Positions 44,722 to 53,847 of a DNA stretch of 64,000 nt are shown here, piece after piece (position 1 is the stretch's first letter; every line of letters starts with the position of its first letter). Made by a program: the position numbers and the translations under genes. The notes under the pieces were generated by a model. That model was not told the DNA's origin, made no database searches, and was given only the letters and a program-made list of their open reading frames with translations. Origin of the DNA: Nostoc parmelioides FACHB-3921 (lineage in GTDB: Bacteria > Cyanobacteriota > Cyanobacteriia > Cyanobacteriales > Nostocaceae); NCBI RefSeq assembly GCF_014696625.1, contig NZ_JACJQL010000037.1, forward strand, positions 1-64,000. The letters are read 5' to 3'.

Positions 44722-44991
44722 ATGCCAAAATACATTGTTTGGGGAACCTACTGCGAAGACGTTCTCGAAAAACGCACGCCTTACCGTCAAGCACACTTGG
44801 ACGGACTCGCAAAACAAAAAGAAGCTGGTGTGCTGATTACTATTGGCCCAACCAAAGATGTGACAAAAGTCTTTGGTATTTACGAGGCGGAAGATGAAGC
44901 CACAGTACGCCAGTTAATTGAAAATGACCCCTACTGGCAACATAATATTTGGACTGAATATGATGTGAAAGAGTGGATTCAGGCCGTTTAA
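44722..44991 (+). CDS. YciI-like protein
   Basis: An 89-residue ferredoxin-like-fold protein of the YciI family. It has YIVWGTYCEDVLEKRTPYRQAHL with the conserved His (residue about 24), a GVLITIGP turn, and the VFGIYEAEDEATVRQLIENDPYW helix with the family Asp-Pro. Family members are small dimeric enzymes or sensors of unclear reaction. It follows pheT by 71 nt across the hairpin and is followed by an AT-rich inverted repeat. Confidence 0.85.
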   Translation: MPKYIVWGTYCEDVLEKRTPYRQAHLDGLAKQKEAGVLITIGPTKDVTKVFGIYEAEDEATVRQLIENDPYWQHNIWTEYDVKEWIQAV

Positions 44992-45041
44992 CAAAGAGTA
45001 GACTTTTTCTAGCACCTAATTCAATCAACTACAATCAGTTG

Positions 45042-45089
45042 CTGAATAAATATAATAAATTGCGGGTCAATTTAATTATATTTATTCAG
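45042..45089 (+). terminator. Long AT-rich inverted repeat after the YciI-like gene
   Basis: CTGAATAAATATAA at 45042-45055 pairs exactly with TTATATTTATTCAG at 45076-45089, and the stem continues with one bulge to AATTG/CAATT around a 5-nt CGGGT loop. It lies 51 nt after the gene and is followed by TAATTTTCTCT, a plausible terminator. Confidence 0.65.
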
Positions 45090-45837
45090 TAATTTTCTCT
45101 ATAGTGACTATTGATTGAACTAGATATAATACGAAGATACTGTATATGTATAGCGTACCACCAAAAATTCTTTAATAAAATCTCACAAGTAATATTAATT
45201 TTTATAGAAAATCATCATTCAAGGCATAAATACCAAGAATTAGTAAAGAATAAACTGAGATATAGCCTACTCTGCGTCAGTAAACATATCATTTATTCAT
45301 CCCTCATAAATATTCTTCTCTAGGGATTGATATAGTAATCAGATTTAACCATCAGAAAAAATCTAAATATCTGTAGGGTGGGCAATACCCAGTTCCACTT
45401 GCGTAACTGCTGTGAAAAGCGTAAAAACGCAGTGAACCCCTACGTACATTTCAACAATTAAGTATGAATCTCATAGTAGAACTACGTCCAGCAATTAAAC
45501 AGCTTAATTCTTACCCAGCCTAATTTGCTCTTAGAAACACTTACCAATATATAAATAGTTCTATGAATCTCACATAATACTGTGTGTTATTACGAGATTT
45601 TTGGTTTTTATTGCGTCTAAAAATTACCACTATCTGCTAAATCAAAGATATTTTGCCAATCAAAGACTAGATTATTAAAGAGTCAACAAAACTATCTGCA
45701 AAACCTAGCTAACCAGACAGGGCTTAAGTTACAACTTGATTGAGTTAAACATTTTTGAACCTAATAATACTTCTAACCTCAGAGATTAATTATTTTGTTC
45801 ACCTAACAAAAATATCTGTACCTTAGGCTGATAAATC
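45090..45837. other. Noncoding leader of the repeat-protein gene
   Basis: About 750 bp of AT-rich DNA with no ORF that I trust: a 70-codon frame at 45111-45323 has no ribosome site or family likeness. A GTAGGGTGGGCAATACCC stretch (about 45374) is a small palindrome. The promoter and a long 5' leader of the 717-residue protein gene are expected here. Confidence 0.45.
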
Positions 45838-47991
45838 ATGAATCTTGTAACTCAAAAGGCTGTTCTAGGATTAATTACCACTGCTGCGTTAACTGGTACA
45901 TTTGCCTCGATACAACCAGCAACCGCTACCACTCAAACCACAACTTCTGCCGCAGCAAAACCCACTCAAATAGCTATTAAAGAGGCTTCTGAAGCTATAA
46001 TAAAAGCTAAAGAGACTGCTGATGCACTCAAAAAAGCAGAGGATGATTTCAGTGGTATTATACGATCCACAAACAGAGCAAAAAGCGACGCGAATAGTCG
46101 CCTTAATAGAGCCGAACAAGATTTTAACCAGGTAGACGCAATTTTCCAAACAGCTCAAAATGCACTAAATACCGCAACCAATAATCGCAATAATGCTCAA
46201 ACAGCATTAAATACCGCAACCAATAATCGCAATAATGCTCAAACAGCATTAAATACCGCAACCAATAATCGCAATAATGCTCAAACAGCATTAAATACCG
46301 CAACCAATAATCGCAATAATGCTCAAACAGCATTAAACACCGCAACCAATAATCGTAATAATGCTCAAAACGCACTAAATACCGCAACTAATAATCGTAA
46401 TAATGCTCAAAACGCACTAAATACCGCAACTAATAATCGCAATAATGCTCAAAACGCACTAAATACCGCAACTACTAATCGCAATAATGCTCAAATCACA
46501 TTAAATACCGCAACTACTAATCGCAATAATGCTCAAACCGCATTAAATACCGCAACTACTAATCGCAATAATGCTCAAACAGATGTTGATACTGCTACTA
46601 GAAATCTAACTCAAGCTCGAAGAGGAAATTCACAAACAGCCATTCAAAATGCTATTAACGCTCTAAATGAAGCTAATAATAGATTAAGTGCAGCCAATAC
46701 TGCATTCAACAACGCAACTGCTAGCTTTAATACAGCTAATACTGCATTTAACAATGCAACTACTAGCTTTAATACAGCTAATACTGCATTCAACAACGCA
46801 ACTGCTAGCTTTAATACAGCTAATACTGCATTTAACAACGCAACTACTAGCTTTAATATAGCTAATACTGCATTTAACAACGCAACTACTAGCTTTAATA
46901 TAGCCAATACTGCATTTAACACCGCAACCAACAACTTGAGTACAGCCAACACTGAACTTACTCAAGCTAATACTAGATTCAGTACAGCTACAAATGACTT
47001 CAACGCAGCTAACAGCAACTTTAGTAGAACTGGAAATGAGTTGAATACAGCTACTAATAACTTCAATACAGCAAATAATACTTTTAATACAGCAACTACC
47101 AATTTCAACAACGCGAGTGAGAGACGCAACACGGCTGAACAAACTAGAAATCAAGTCAGAGAAGAAACTGGATTAACCATCGAGAACGCTAACAACATGG
47201 TTAGAGATGCTCAAGCCTTGAGAGATCAGGCTAAGTCAGAAGCTGATAATGCTGCTACGATTTCCCAACAAGCACAGGAAGCGGCTAAAAAAGCTAATGA
47301 TTGGAGTACATTAAAAAGAAACACCCTTCAAGATAGATCACAAGACCAAAATTTTCAGTCTTTGCTTCCCCAGTTTCAAGCATTAGTACAACGAGAAGGC
47401 GTAGAAATTCCCGCAGAACAAATTCAAGCCCAAAAACTAGACTTTTCAGAGTTGTATTTAAAAAATACTCACAATGTGCGAGTTTGGTTTATCAACGAAG
47501 GTGCTGGCTACAGAAACCAATTGGCTTATGAAGCTGTTAAGGGTAATCAGTACAGCAGTGGAATGATTTTTGAAGACGTTTCTTGTCTAAGTACGCGAAA
47601 TAGATGTGCCTCAGGTAATTCCGATGGTGTTCTAGATATTGGTGACTTTGTAGACTTGGGTACAATCAGAGGTGGTACACAACTCAACTTTTTGCTCAAG
47701 GGAGATGGGTATAATAACCCCGATGGGCATATTTATGGTGCAAATTCATCGCTCAACCCAGATGGCTTACAACACATAATGGCTTGGAAAGTCGATGATT
47801 ATTTAATGATGGGTTTTGAAGATTTATTTAATGGTGGGGACAAAGATTATAACGATGTAATGATTGTTGTGGATTTTGGTAAGGATAATTTCACAACAAG
47901 ACGAGTACCAGAACCTTCAGCCAAAACTGCGATTATGGCTTTGGGCGCATTTGGTATGTTCAAGGTACGTTCCCGGCGCAAAAACAAATAA
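45838..47991 (+). CDS. Secreted repeat protein with DUF4114 and PEP-CTERM-like sorting tail
   Basis: A 717-residue surface-type protein. It has a signal peptide (about 1-32, ending ATATTQ), then a helical region of Ala/Asn/Thr repeats of 14 residues. The first set (about 107-260) has ten near-identical units QTALNTATNNRNNA plus a degenerate one. The second (about 288-371) has five to six units TAFNNATTSFNTAN. A third mixed helical part follows. A DUF4114 domain (about 545-685) carries Asp/Gly-rich FNGGDKDYNDVM. The end VPEPSAKTAIMALGAFGMFKVRSRRKNK is a PEP-CTERM-like anchor. The 14-residue unit equals two heptads, so a long coiled-coil rod is likely. Its role in sheath, adhesion or S-layer is inference. 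Confidence 0.85.
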   Translation: MNLVTQKAVLGLITTAALTGTFASIQPATATTQTTTSAAAKPTQIAIKEASEAIIKAKETADALKKAEDDFSGIIRSTNRAKSDANSRLNRAEQDFNQVDAIFQTAQNALNTATNNRNNAQTALNTATNNRNNAQTALNTATNNRNNAQTALNTATNNRNNAQTALNTATNNRNNAQNALNTATNNRNNAQNALNTATNNRNNAQNALNTATTNRNNAQITLNTATTNRNNAQTALNTATTNRNNAQTDVDTATRNLTQARRGNSQTAIQNAINALNEANNRLSAANTAFNNATASFNTANTAFNNATTSFNTANTAFNNATASFNTANTAFNNATTSFNIANTAFNNATTSFNIANTAFNTATNNLSTANTELTQANTRFSTATNDFNAANSNFSRTGNELNTATNNFNTANNTFNTATTNFNNASERRNTAEQTRNQVREETGLTIENANNMVRDAQALRDQAKSEADNAATISQQAQEAAKKANDWSTLKRNTLQDRSQDQNFQSLLPQFQALVQREGVEIPAEQIQAQKLDFSELYLKNTHNVRVWFINEGAGYRNQLAYEAVKGNQYSSGMIFEDVSCLSTRNRCASGNSDGVLDIGDFVDLGTIRGGTQLNFLLKGDGYNNPDGHIYGANSSLNPDGLQHIMAWKVDDYLMMGFEDLFNGGDKDYNDVMIVVDFGKDNFTTRRVPEPSAKTAIMALGAFGMFKVRSRRKNK
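46156..46617 (+). repeat. Coding 42-bp tandem repeat array A (11 units)
   Basis: Ten almost identical 42-bp units run from 46156 to 46575, with a degenerate eleventh to 46617. Each encodes a 14-residue unit. Units 2 to 5 are identical at protein level and nearly so in DNA, a sign of recent unit duplication. Confidence 0.92.
46699..46950 (+). repeat. Coding 42-bp tandem repeat array B (6 units)
   Basis: Five close units and a sixth degenerate one, with the same 42-bp period as array A but a different sequence (TAFNNATTSFNTAN at protein level). Alternating A/T variants (NNATA and NNATT) suggest duplication by pairs. Confidence 0.88.
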
Positions 47992-48010
47992 GTTTGACAG
48001 AGTTATAGCT

Positions 48011-48038
48011 GTTGACGGTTGACGGTTGACGGTTGACA
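48011..48038. repeat. Heptamer tandem repeat (GTTGACG)4
   Basis: Four tandem copies GTTGACG (the last GTTGACA) lie 20 nt after the repeat-protein gene. The sequence belongs to the short-tandem class also seen at 11190, 54571 and 60985. Confidence 0.85.
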
Positions 48039-48137
48039 GGTTTGAAAACCTTGTGTTGTGAGGGTTTTATCTTAGCTTTTAGCTTGATGTCCTAATCTAT
48101 CTGGCTACCGCTATAAAAGAATAATTTTTGATGATGA

Positions 48138-48177
48138 GCAGCAAGCGAGTTGAAACTCCGGCTTGTTGCTTATTTTT
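48138..48177 (+). terminator. Terminator-like hairpin before the amidohydrolase end
   Basis: AGCAGCAAGC and GCTTGTTGCT pair with one G-T pair around a loop of about 14 nt, followed by TATTTTTATT. It would end + strand transcripts from the repeat-protein gene, just before the convergent amidohydrolase gene. Confidence 0.65.
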
Positions 48178-49393
48178 ATTCATTAAAAAATTTCTCCACA
48201 CACCGGACAAATATCTCTACACCCATTGCTAAGGCGGTTTCGTCAAAATCGAAGCGGGGGTGATGATGGGGATAGGCTAAATCTTTGTCTGGGTTAGCAG
48301 AACCAAGGAAGAAATAACAACCAGGAACTTCTTGTAGGAAAAAAGACATATCTTCGCCGCCCATAGTTTGACATTCTGGCACGATACCAATAGGAGTTTC
48401 GATCACTTCTTCTGCTACAGAACGCACTAATTGGGCGATCGCCTGATCATTAATGACTGGGGGATATAATCCAGTATATTTAAAGTCATATTTTGCGCCA
48501 TGACTTTGACAGATACCAGCAATAACTTGCTCGATTCTTTGTGGAAAAAAGCCTTGGAAAGCAGGGTTAAAATACCTGACAGTTCCTTTCATGGTGGCTG
48601 TATCAGCAATGACGTTATGGGTTGTCCCTGCATGGAGTGCGCCTACTGTGACCACGGCGGAATCGATGGGGTTGACATTGCGCGAGACAATGGTTTGTAA
48701 AGCAGTGACAATTTGGGCAGCAACTACTACAGAATCTACCGTTTGATGGGGTATTGCACCATGTCCACCTTTGCCGAAAATCTTGCAGTCGAATAATTCT
48801 ACCGCCGCCATCAATGCCCCACTGCGGACACCTACTGTTCCCAAAGGTAAGTTATTCCATAGGTGCAACCCGATAATGGCATCAACATCGGGGTTTTTCA
48901 GCACCCCAGCCTCAATCATGGGTTTTGCTCCCCCTGGCCCCTCCTCTGCCGGCTGGAAGATGACTTTTACAGTCCCAGCAAAATCTTGACGATGCTGTTG
49001 TAAATAATAAGCTGTTCCCAGGGCGATCGCTGTATGTCCGTCATGTCCACAGGCGTGCATCACACCATTATGCTGTGAGCAATAAGGTACTTCGTTGAGT
49101 TCTTGGATTGGCAAAGCATCCATATCTGCCCGAATTGCCAAGACTTTAGCACTGGGTTTTTCGCCTTTAATGGTAGCCACTATTCCAGTTTGAGCAATAC
49201 TTGTTTGATGCTCAATTCCCCATGCTTGTAACTTACTTGAGACAAACGCAGCCGTGATTTTTTCTTGAAAAGCTAGCTCTGGTTTTTGATGCAGTCGTCG
49301 TCGCCATTCAACCAACTGGGGTTGCAATGAACGGATTGCTAGCCGCACACGGGATAAGTCAACAGATGCGGGATTGGGAAAGGTGGAAACCAT
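48176..49393 (-). CDS. M20-family amidohydrolase (N-acyl-amino-acid/IAA-amino-acid hydrolase type)
   Basis: A 405-residue zinc/manganese peptidase-like hydrolase of the M20D group. Metal and catalytic motifs: RADMDALPIQE near 90, MHACGHDGHTAIALG near 112, the general-base glutamates in QPAEEGPGGAKPMIEAG near 150, and the His in HHHPRFDFDE near the C-terminus. The family cleaves N-acyl groups (N-acetyl, hippurate, IAA conjugates); the substrate is unknown. It has no signal peptide. It stands alone, convergent with the repeat-protein gene. Confidence 0.9.
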   Translation of the reverse strand: MVSTFPNPASVDLSRVRLAIRSLQPQLVEWRRRLHQKPELAFQEKITAAFVSSKLQAWGIEHQTSIAQTGIVATIKGEKPSAKVLAIRADMDALPIQELNEVPYCSQHNGVMHACGHDGHTAIALGTAYYLQQHRQDFAGTVKVIFQPAEEGPGGAKPMIEAGVLKNPDVDAIIGLHLWNNLPLGTVGVRSGALMAAVELFDCKIFGKGGHGAIPHQTVDSVVVAAQIVTALQTIVSRNVNPIDSAVVTVGALHAGTTHNVIADTATMKGTVRYFNPAFQGFFPQRIEQVIAGICQSHGAKYDFKYTGLYPPVINDQAIAQLVRSVAEEVIETPIGIVPECQTMGGEDMSFFLQEVPGCYFFLGSANPDKDLAYPHHHPRFDFDETALAMGVEIFVRCVEKFFNE

Positions 49394-49593
49394 TACGGCT
49401 TAGGTAGATAAGGTGTGTGATTTTCCCAGTCTATCGTTATCTTATGGTTATGGAAAAGGCACAAGCCGGGGATAAGGATATACTGACCAACTACCAACCC
49501 AAGAATGATAGTGATAACAGAAGTTACTGCTAAGAAATATTAAAATCTCGGTTAAAATAGGGCAGCATTAGCTTTTTTTGGATCAAGTAACTT

Positions 49594-51000
49594 ATGCCAG
49601 CGAATTCCTGGCCCGACAACGATTCCTACAAAGAGCTTGATCCACTCAATTCCTTGTTGTCTGACCTATCAACAACAGAGGAATCAGTAGTGGAAACACG
49701 GGATTTGTCTCTACCATCCCGGTTTCAAGGACGTAGAGGGAAAGCTGCTCTAGTTTTAACAATCGTCTGGAGTGGCACGATCGCTCTACATTTGGTTTCC
49801 TGGGGTTCTATTTTTATACTAGGGTTGACTACCGTTTTAGGTATTCATGCTTTAGGAGTAGTTTTTGCTCGACCCCGCCACTATCAAAAAGAGATGCAAG
49901 GTAGTTTACCTTTTGTATCTATATTGGTAGCGGCGAAAAATGAGGAAGCTGTCATTGCTAAATTAGCGAAAAATCTTTGTAATCTGGAATATCCCAACGG
50001 GCAATACGAAGTTTGGATAATTGATGATAATAGTAGCGATAAAACGCCCCATATCTTAGCAGAACTGGCAAAAGAGTACGACAAACTAAAAGTCCTCAGA
50101 CGTTCAGCCCAAGCTACTGGTGGTAAATCAGGGGCATTAAATCAGGTTTTACCATTAACTCAGGGTGAAATCATCGCCGTGTTTGATGCTGATGCTCAAG
50201 TAGCGTCAGATATGCTACTCCATGTAGTACCTTTGTTTCAACGGGAAAAGGTGGGGGCGGTGCAGGTGCGAAAAGCGATCGCCAACGCCAAAGAAAATTT
50301 TTGGACAAAGGGACAAATGGCGGAAATGTCGCTGGATATTTGGTTCCAGCAACAGCGTACAGCCCTGGGAGGAATCGGTGAACTGCGGGGGAACGGTCAA
50401 TTTGTGCGCCGCCAAGCCTTGGACAGCTGTGGCGGTTGGAATGAAGAAACAATCACTGATGATTTGGATCTGACTTTCCGCCTGCATCTTGACAAATGGG
50501 ATATTGAATGCTTATTCTATCCAGCCGTACAGGAAGAAGGCGTAACAACGGCGATCGCTCTTTGGCATCAGCGCAATCGCTGGGCGGAAGGCGGCTATCA
50601 GCGCTATTTGGACTATTGGGATTTGATTCTCAAAAACCGCATGGGTACGCGGAAAACTTGGGATATGTTGATGTTCATGCTGACGATGTATATCCTACCG
50701 ACAGCAGCAATTCCCGATTTATTAATGGCTGTTGTCCGCCATCGTCCGCCAATGCTAGGCCCGGTAACAGGCTTGTCTGTAACTATGTCCGTCGTCGGAA
50801 TGTTTGCTGGTTTACGGCGCATACGACAAGAACAAAAGTTTCAAGTTCATACCCCCTTTGTCTTGTTACTACAAACAATGCGCGGCACTTTATATATGCT
50901 GCACTGGTTAGTAGTCATGAGCAGCACCACGGCGCGGATGTCATTCCGACCCAAGCGCTTGAAGTGGGTAAAAACCGTCCATACAGGAAGTGGGGAATAG
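49594..51000 (+). CDS. Family 2 glycosyltransferase, membrane-bound (possibly MGlcDG synthase)
   Basis: A 468-residue GT2 enzyme. A polar N-terminus is followed by two membrane helices (about 50-90), then the catalytic domain (about 105-330) with the DDNSSD, DAD, TDD and QRNRWAEGG motifs in normal order, and then two to three C-terminal helices. The arrangement matches the cyanobacterial enzyme that makes monoglucosyldiacylglycerol, the precursor of thylakoid galactolipids, which is my preferred reading, but other GT2 enzymes have the same layout. Catalytic residues are intact. It is divergent from the amidohydrolase gene and stands alone. Confidence 0.83.
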   Translation: MPANSWPDNDSYKELDPLNSLLSDLSTTEESVVETRDLSLPSRFQGRRGKAALVLTIVWSGTIALHLVSWGSIFILGLTTVLGIHALGVVFARPRHYQKEMQGSLPFVSILVAAKNEEAVIAKLAKNLCNLEYPNGQYEVWIIDDNSSDKTPHILAELAKEYDKLKVLRRSAQATGGKSGALNQVLPLTQGEIIAVFDADAQVASDMLLHVVPLFQREKVGAVQVRKAIANAKENFWTKGQMAEMSLDIWFQQQRTALGGIGELRGNGQFVRRQALDSCGGWNEETITDDLDLTFRLHLDKWDIECLFYPAVQEEGVTTAIALWHQRNRWAEGGYQRYLDYWDLILKNRMGTRKTWDMLMFMLTMYILPTAAIPDLLMAVVRHRPPMLGPVTGLSVTMSVVGMFAGLRRIRQEQKFQVHTPFVLLLQTMRGTLYMLHWLVVMSSTTARMSFRPKRLKWVKTVHTGSGE

Positions 51001-51178
51001 TCCCTACGAGAAATTCAAAATTCAAAATGCAAAATTCAAAAATTAGTTTGGATTTTGCATTTTTTTTCATTTCCCAAGGAGTTCCCCAGTTCTGGCTGAA
51101 CGAATCGCACCTCTGTTTTGATGAAGAAGCACATCAATCAGGGGAGAATATTAAGGCTGATTATTAAGAGAAACAACA

Positions 51179-51502
51179 GTGATTCAGTCAATGCTATTTT
51201 TCGTCTTAGCAGGGCTTTGTGAGATTGGGGGTGGTTATTTAGTTTGGCTGACACTTCGGGAAGGAAAGAGTATCTGGTTAGCTTTGATTGGGGTTGTGAT
51301 ACTTGGTCTATATGGCGCGGTTCCAACTCTACAACCTACTCATTTCGGGCGTGCTTATGCAGCATACGGCGGTGTTTTTGTTGCGTTATCTGTCCTGTGG
51401 GGCTGGTTAGTTGATCGTATTAGACCTGATAAATTTGACTTGTTGGGTGGTGGAATTGTGTTACTAGGTGTTTTAGTCATAATGTATGCTCCCAGAGGGT
51501 AA
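51179..51502 (+). CDS. YnfA/UPF0060 family small membrane protein
   Basis: A 107-residue protein with four membrane helices: LFFVLAGLCEIGGGYLVWLTL, then IWLALIGVVILGLYGAV, then the conserved GRAYAAYGGVFVALSVLWGW, and GGGIVLLGVLVIMY. The pattern and length match YnfA, a small multidrug resistance-like family. The start is a GTG, chosen because the family has about four residues before LLFF. AGAGAAAC precedes it. Its transport role is not proven. It lies behind an ATTCAAA heptamer tract. Confidence 0.9.
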   Translation: MIQSMLFFVLAGLCEIGGGYLVWLTLREGKSIWLALIGVVILGLYGAVPTLQPTHFGRAYAAYGGVFVALSVLWGWLVDRIRPDKFDLLGGGIVLLGVLVIMYAPRG

Positions 51503-51602
51503 TTGTTGCAGATCAAGGTCGAGCATAACAATCCCAATGCACCGGAACGTAAGTCCTAGAGACGTTGTATACAAAGTCTGTACATTAACTATTCCCCCTG
51601 CC

Positions 51603-53558
51603 TTATTCATCGTCTAAATCTGATTCCTCTACCCATTCAGATGTAGCCATTTCTGATAATCCTTCGCCATCATCGGTAAATCGGATGATTTGCCCATCAA
51701 AGAATTTTGCCAGACGTTGGGCAGCGATCGCCACTTCATCGGTTTCCCACTCAGGTAGAGGTGCTTGGTTCTCTTTTGGGGGTGGTGTTTTTGCTCCTCC
51801 CGTACTTGGGGCTATTGGTGTAGTTTTTGGAGTTGGGGCGATTGCGGTAGGTTGTGGGGGAGGTGTAGTTGGCTTTTGGTTATTGTAAGTTGGGGAGGGT
51901 GGCTGTTGTACGGTGGCAGTACCGTTATGACCGTTACCGTTGCTGTTACCATTACCGTTGGCTGGTGCTACTTTCCTGACTGTAGTAGCGTTTGATGGGT
52001 TGCCTCTTTCTAAAGTTACCTGAATTTCACGATTAAAAGTCTGTTGGAAAGCCACCGTAATCATAGGTAAGTCTGACTTAACTTTGTCATACCACGCAGC
52101 TTTGACACCAATACGAGCCACAGCACCTGCAAAATCGATGAGGTAACACATTTGACCCAGTAAGGCGCGTCTGGGGATTTGTTGAATATTATTGAGTACC
52201 TGCTGCCAAATTTGAGCAAAGTTATCTTCTGAGAGACTGGGGATTGGGGACTGGGGAGCAGGGGAAGATGTAACTTGAACTTCCTCCAGGGTGGGGGATG
52301 GGATAGATGGGGATGTGTCCGGGGTTTCTTGGTGGGTGGAGGCTGGTGGGGGTGGAGGAGGGGGTTGTGGAGATGGGTTTTGTGGGGGTGCTTTTGGGGC
52401 AACTTGCTGTGGTGTTGGTGATAGGCGATGGTTGGTTGATGCGAGGGCTATTGCTGCGGGTTGAATATTAGCGCTGGGTAATAATCCTAGTAATGTCACC
52501 TCCAACCATAAACGTGGTTGAGTGGTGTGTTTAATTTGTAGTTCTGCTTCTTGTAAATGTTTCTGCCCTAGCAAGATGGTACTTATGGGCAAAGATTGGG
52601 CGGATTCAACTAGTGCTTTCCACGTCTGCTGAGTACAAGCAACTAAATTATGACGATTGGGTGCGGTTTTGGCTATGAGTAAATCGCGGTAGAAGGCGGC
52701 TAGGTTTTGCAGGATGGTTAAGGGTTCTCGACCACGATCTAAGATTTGTCTGGTAGAGTCTAATACGAATTCTGGGTTATCTTGGGCGATCGCTGCCAAT
52801 AAAGCTAACAAATCTTGTTCGCTGACTGAGCCGACTAAATCCCATACTTGCTCTGGTGTGACTTCGTTGGGTAATAAGGCTAATTGGTCGAGTAAACTTT
52901 CCGCATCTCGTAATCCACCTTGGGATAACTGAGCTACTAAGGTAACTGCTTCTAGGGAAATATTAATATTTTCTTTTGAGGCGATCGCACTTAAGTGCTT
53001 CACCATCGCCTCTAGTTGAATGCGCCGAAAATCAAATCTTTGACAACGAGAAATAATCGTGGGTAACACTCGTTGGGGGTCGGTTGTCGCTAAAACAAAA
53101 ACTACGTGCTTAGGTGGTTCTTCTAATGTTTTCAGTAGCGCATTGAATGCCGCACTACTGAGCATATGACATTCATCGATTACATAAACTTTATACCGAC
53201 ACTGCACGGGGGCGAATTGGGCTTTTTCAATTAATTCGCGGATGTTATCTACACCAGTGTTACTGGCGGCATCAATTTCGATTACGTCGAGGGAGTAGCC
53301 TTTGGTGATTCCCTGACAAACATCACAAACGCCACAGGGTTCGGCTGTGGGCTTGTCACTGTTGAGACAGTTGAGGGATTTAGCCAGAATCCGGGCGCTG
53401 GAAGTTTTACCTGTACCTCTGGGGCCAGTAAATAAATAGGCCGGGGCTATTTTAGCCGTACGGATAGCATTTGTGAGCGTGGTAGCGATCGCCTCTTGCC
53501 CCACCAGTTCAGCAAAATTCTTTGGACGATACTTGTGGTGCAGGGGTACGTAAGACAT
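51603..53558 (-). CDS. dnaX: DNA polymerase III subunit gamma/tau
   Basis: The clamp-loader ATPase, 651 residues. AAA+ features: Walker A GPRGTGKTSSARILAKSL near 45, a zinc module with four cysteines (CLNSDKPTAEPCGVCDVCQ near 64), Walker B VYVIDECHML near 125, sensor 1 VLATTDPQ and the SRCQRF motif. A Pro/Ser/Thr-rich linker (about 380-425, including a run of eight prolines) joins the loader to the C-terminal tau region, with a second Asn/Gly/Pro-rich linker near 550-600 and an acidic tail. No intein interrupts the ATPase, unlike in Synechocystis. Translational frameshift signals for gamma were not seen. Confidence 0.94.
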   Translation of the reverse strand: MSYVPLHHKYRPKNFAELVGQEAIATTLTNAIRTAKIAPAYLFTGPRGTGKTSSARILAKSLNCLNSDKPTAEPCGVCDVCQGITKGYSLDVIEIDAASNTGVDNIRELIEKAQFAPVQCRYKVYVIDECHMLSSAAFNALLKTLEEPPKHVVFVLATTDPQRVLPTIISRCQRFDFRRIQLEAMVKHLSAIASKENINISLEAVTLVAQLSQGGLRDAESLLDQLALLPNEVTPEQVWDLVGSVSEQDLLALLAAIAQDNPEFVLDSTRQILDRGREPLTILQNLAAFYRDLLIAKTAPNRHNLVACTQQTWKALVESAQSLPISTILLGQKHLQEAELQIKHTTQPRLWLEVTLLGLLPSANIQPAAIALASTNHRLSPTPQQVAPKAPPQNPSPQPPPPPPPASTHQETPDTSPSIPSPTLEEVQVTSSPAPQSPIPSLSEDNFAQIWQQVLNNIQQIPRRALLGQMCYLIDFAGAVARIGVKAAWYDKVKSDLPMITVAFQQTFNREIQVTLERGNPSNATTVRKVAPANGNGNSNGNGHNGTATVQQPPSPTYNNQKPTTPPPQPTAIAPTPKTTPIAPSTGGAKTPPPKENQAPLPEWETDEVAIAAQRLAKFFDGQIIRFTDDGEGLSEMATSEWVEESDLDDE

Positions 53559-53835
53559 GGGTGAAAAAAGTCAATACCTTCTAGGGTTGATTTGCTAAGT
53601 TGTTGTGCTTTAAATTTACTTACACCCAATCATGAGAATTTTTGCCCCTAAAGAGTCTGACCATTTTGAATCTTGAATGAAGTTAAACCATTTTAAACTT
53701 TGCCACTCATATTGTGAGCTGTGACATACCCTAGAAGAGACTGTGAAATTCACTTACATATATTTACTTGGCTAAGGCAACAGTGCGCTTTGCGCCCGCT
53801 TTAGGCGGCTACAATCTTAGGGGACACAATAGTAA
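53559..53835. other. Region between dnaX and the TPR-CHAT cluster
   Basis: No ORF. It holds a GCGCCCGC..TTTA..GGCGGC hairpin (about 53790-53809) followed directly by TACAAT, and a GTGAAATTCAC palindrome (about 53743). These lead into the promoter of the first cluster gene. Confidence 0.5.
53810..53822 (+). promoter_or_regulatory. -10-like element shared with the TPR-CHAT gene
   Basis: GGCTACAATCTTAGGG contains TACAAT at 53810-53815, 38 nt before the ATG at 53848. The same sequence, CGCTACAATCTAGGG, occurs 37 nt before the TPR-CHAT start. The -35 region was not clear. Confidence 0.6.
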
Positions 53836-53847
53836 ATGGTACAGCAA

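Noticed and set aside
45111..45323. 70-codon ORF in the gap before the repeat protein
   Set aside because: AT-rich, no ribosome-binding site, no recognisable protein features.
46644..47154. Antisense frames across the 42-bp arrays
   Set aside because: They exist only because the repeats lack stop codons on both strands; no independent signal.
50508..51167. 219-codon frame overlapping the glycosyltransferase gene
   Set aside because: Shifted frame inside a conserved gene; rich in Arg/Ser and ends in heptamer repeat DNA.
51603..53558. Intein in dnaX
   Set aside because: The ATPase motifs are continuous, with no extra domain, so the intein known from some cyanobacterial dnaX genes is absent.
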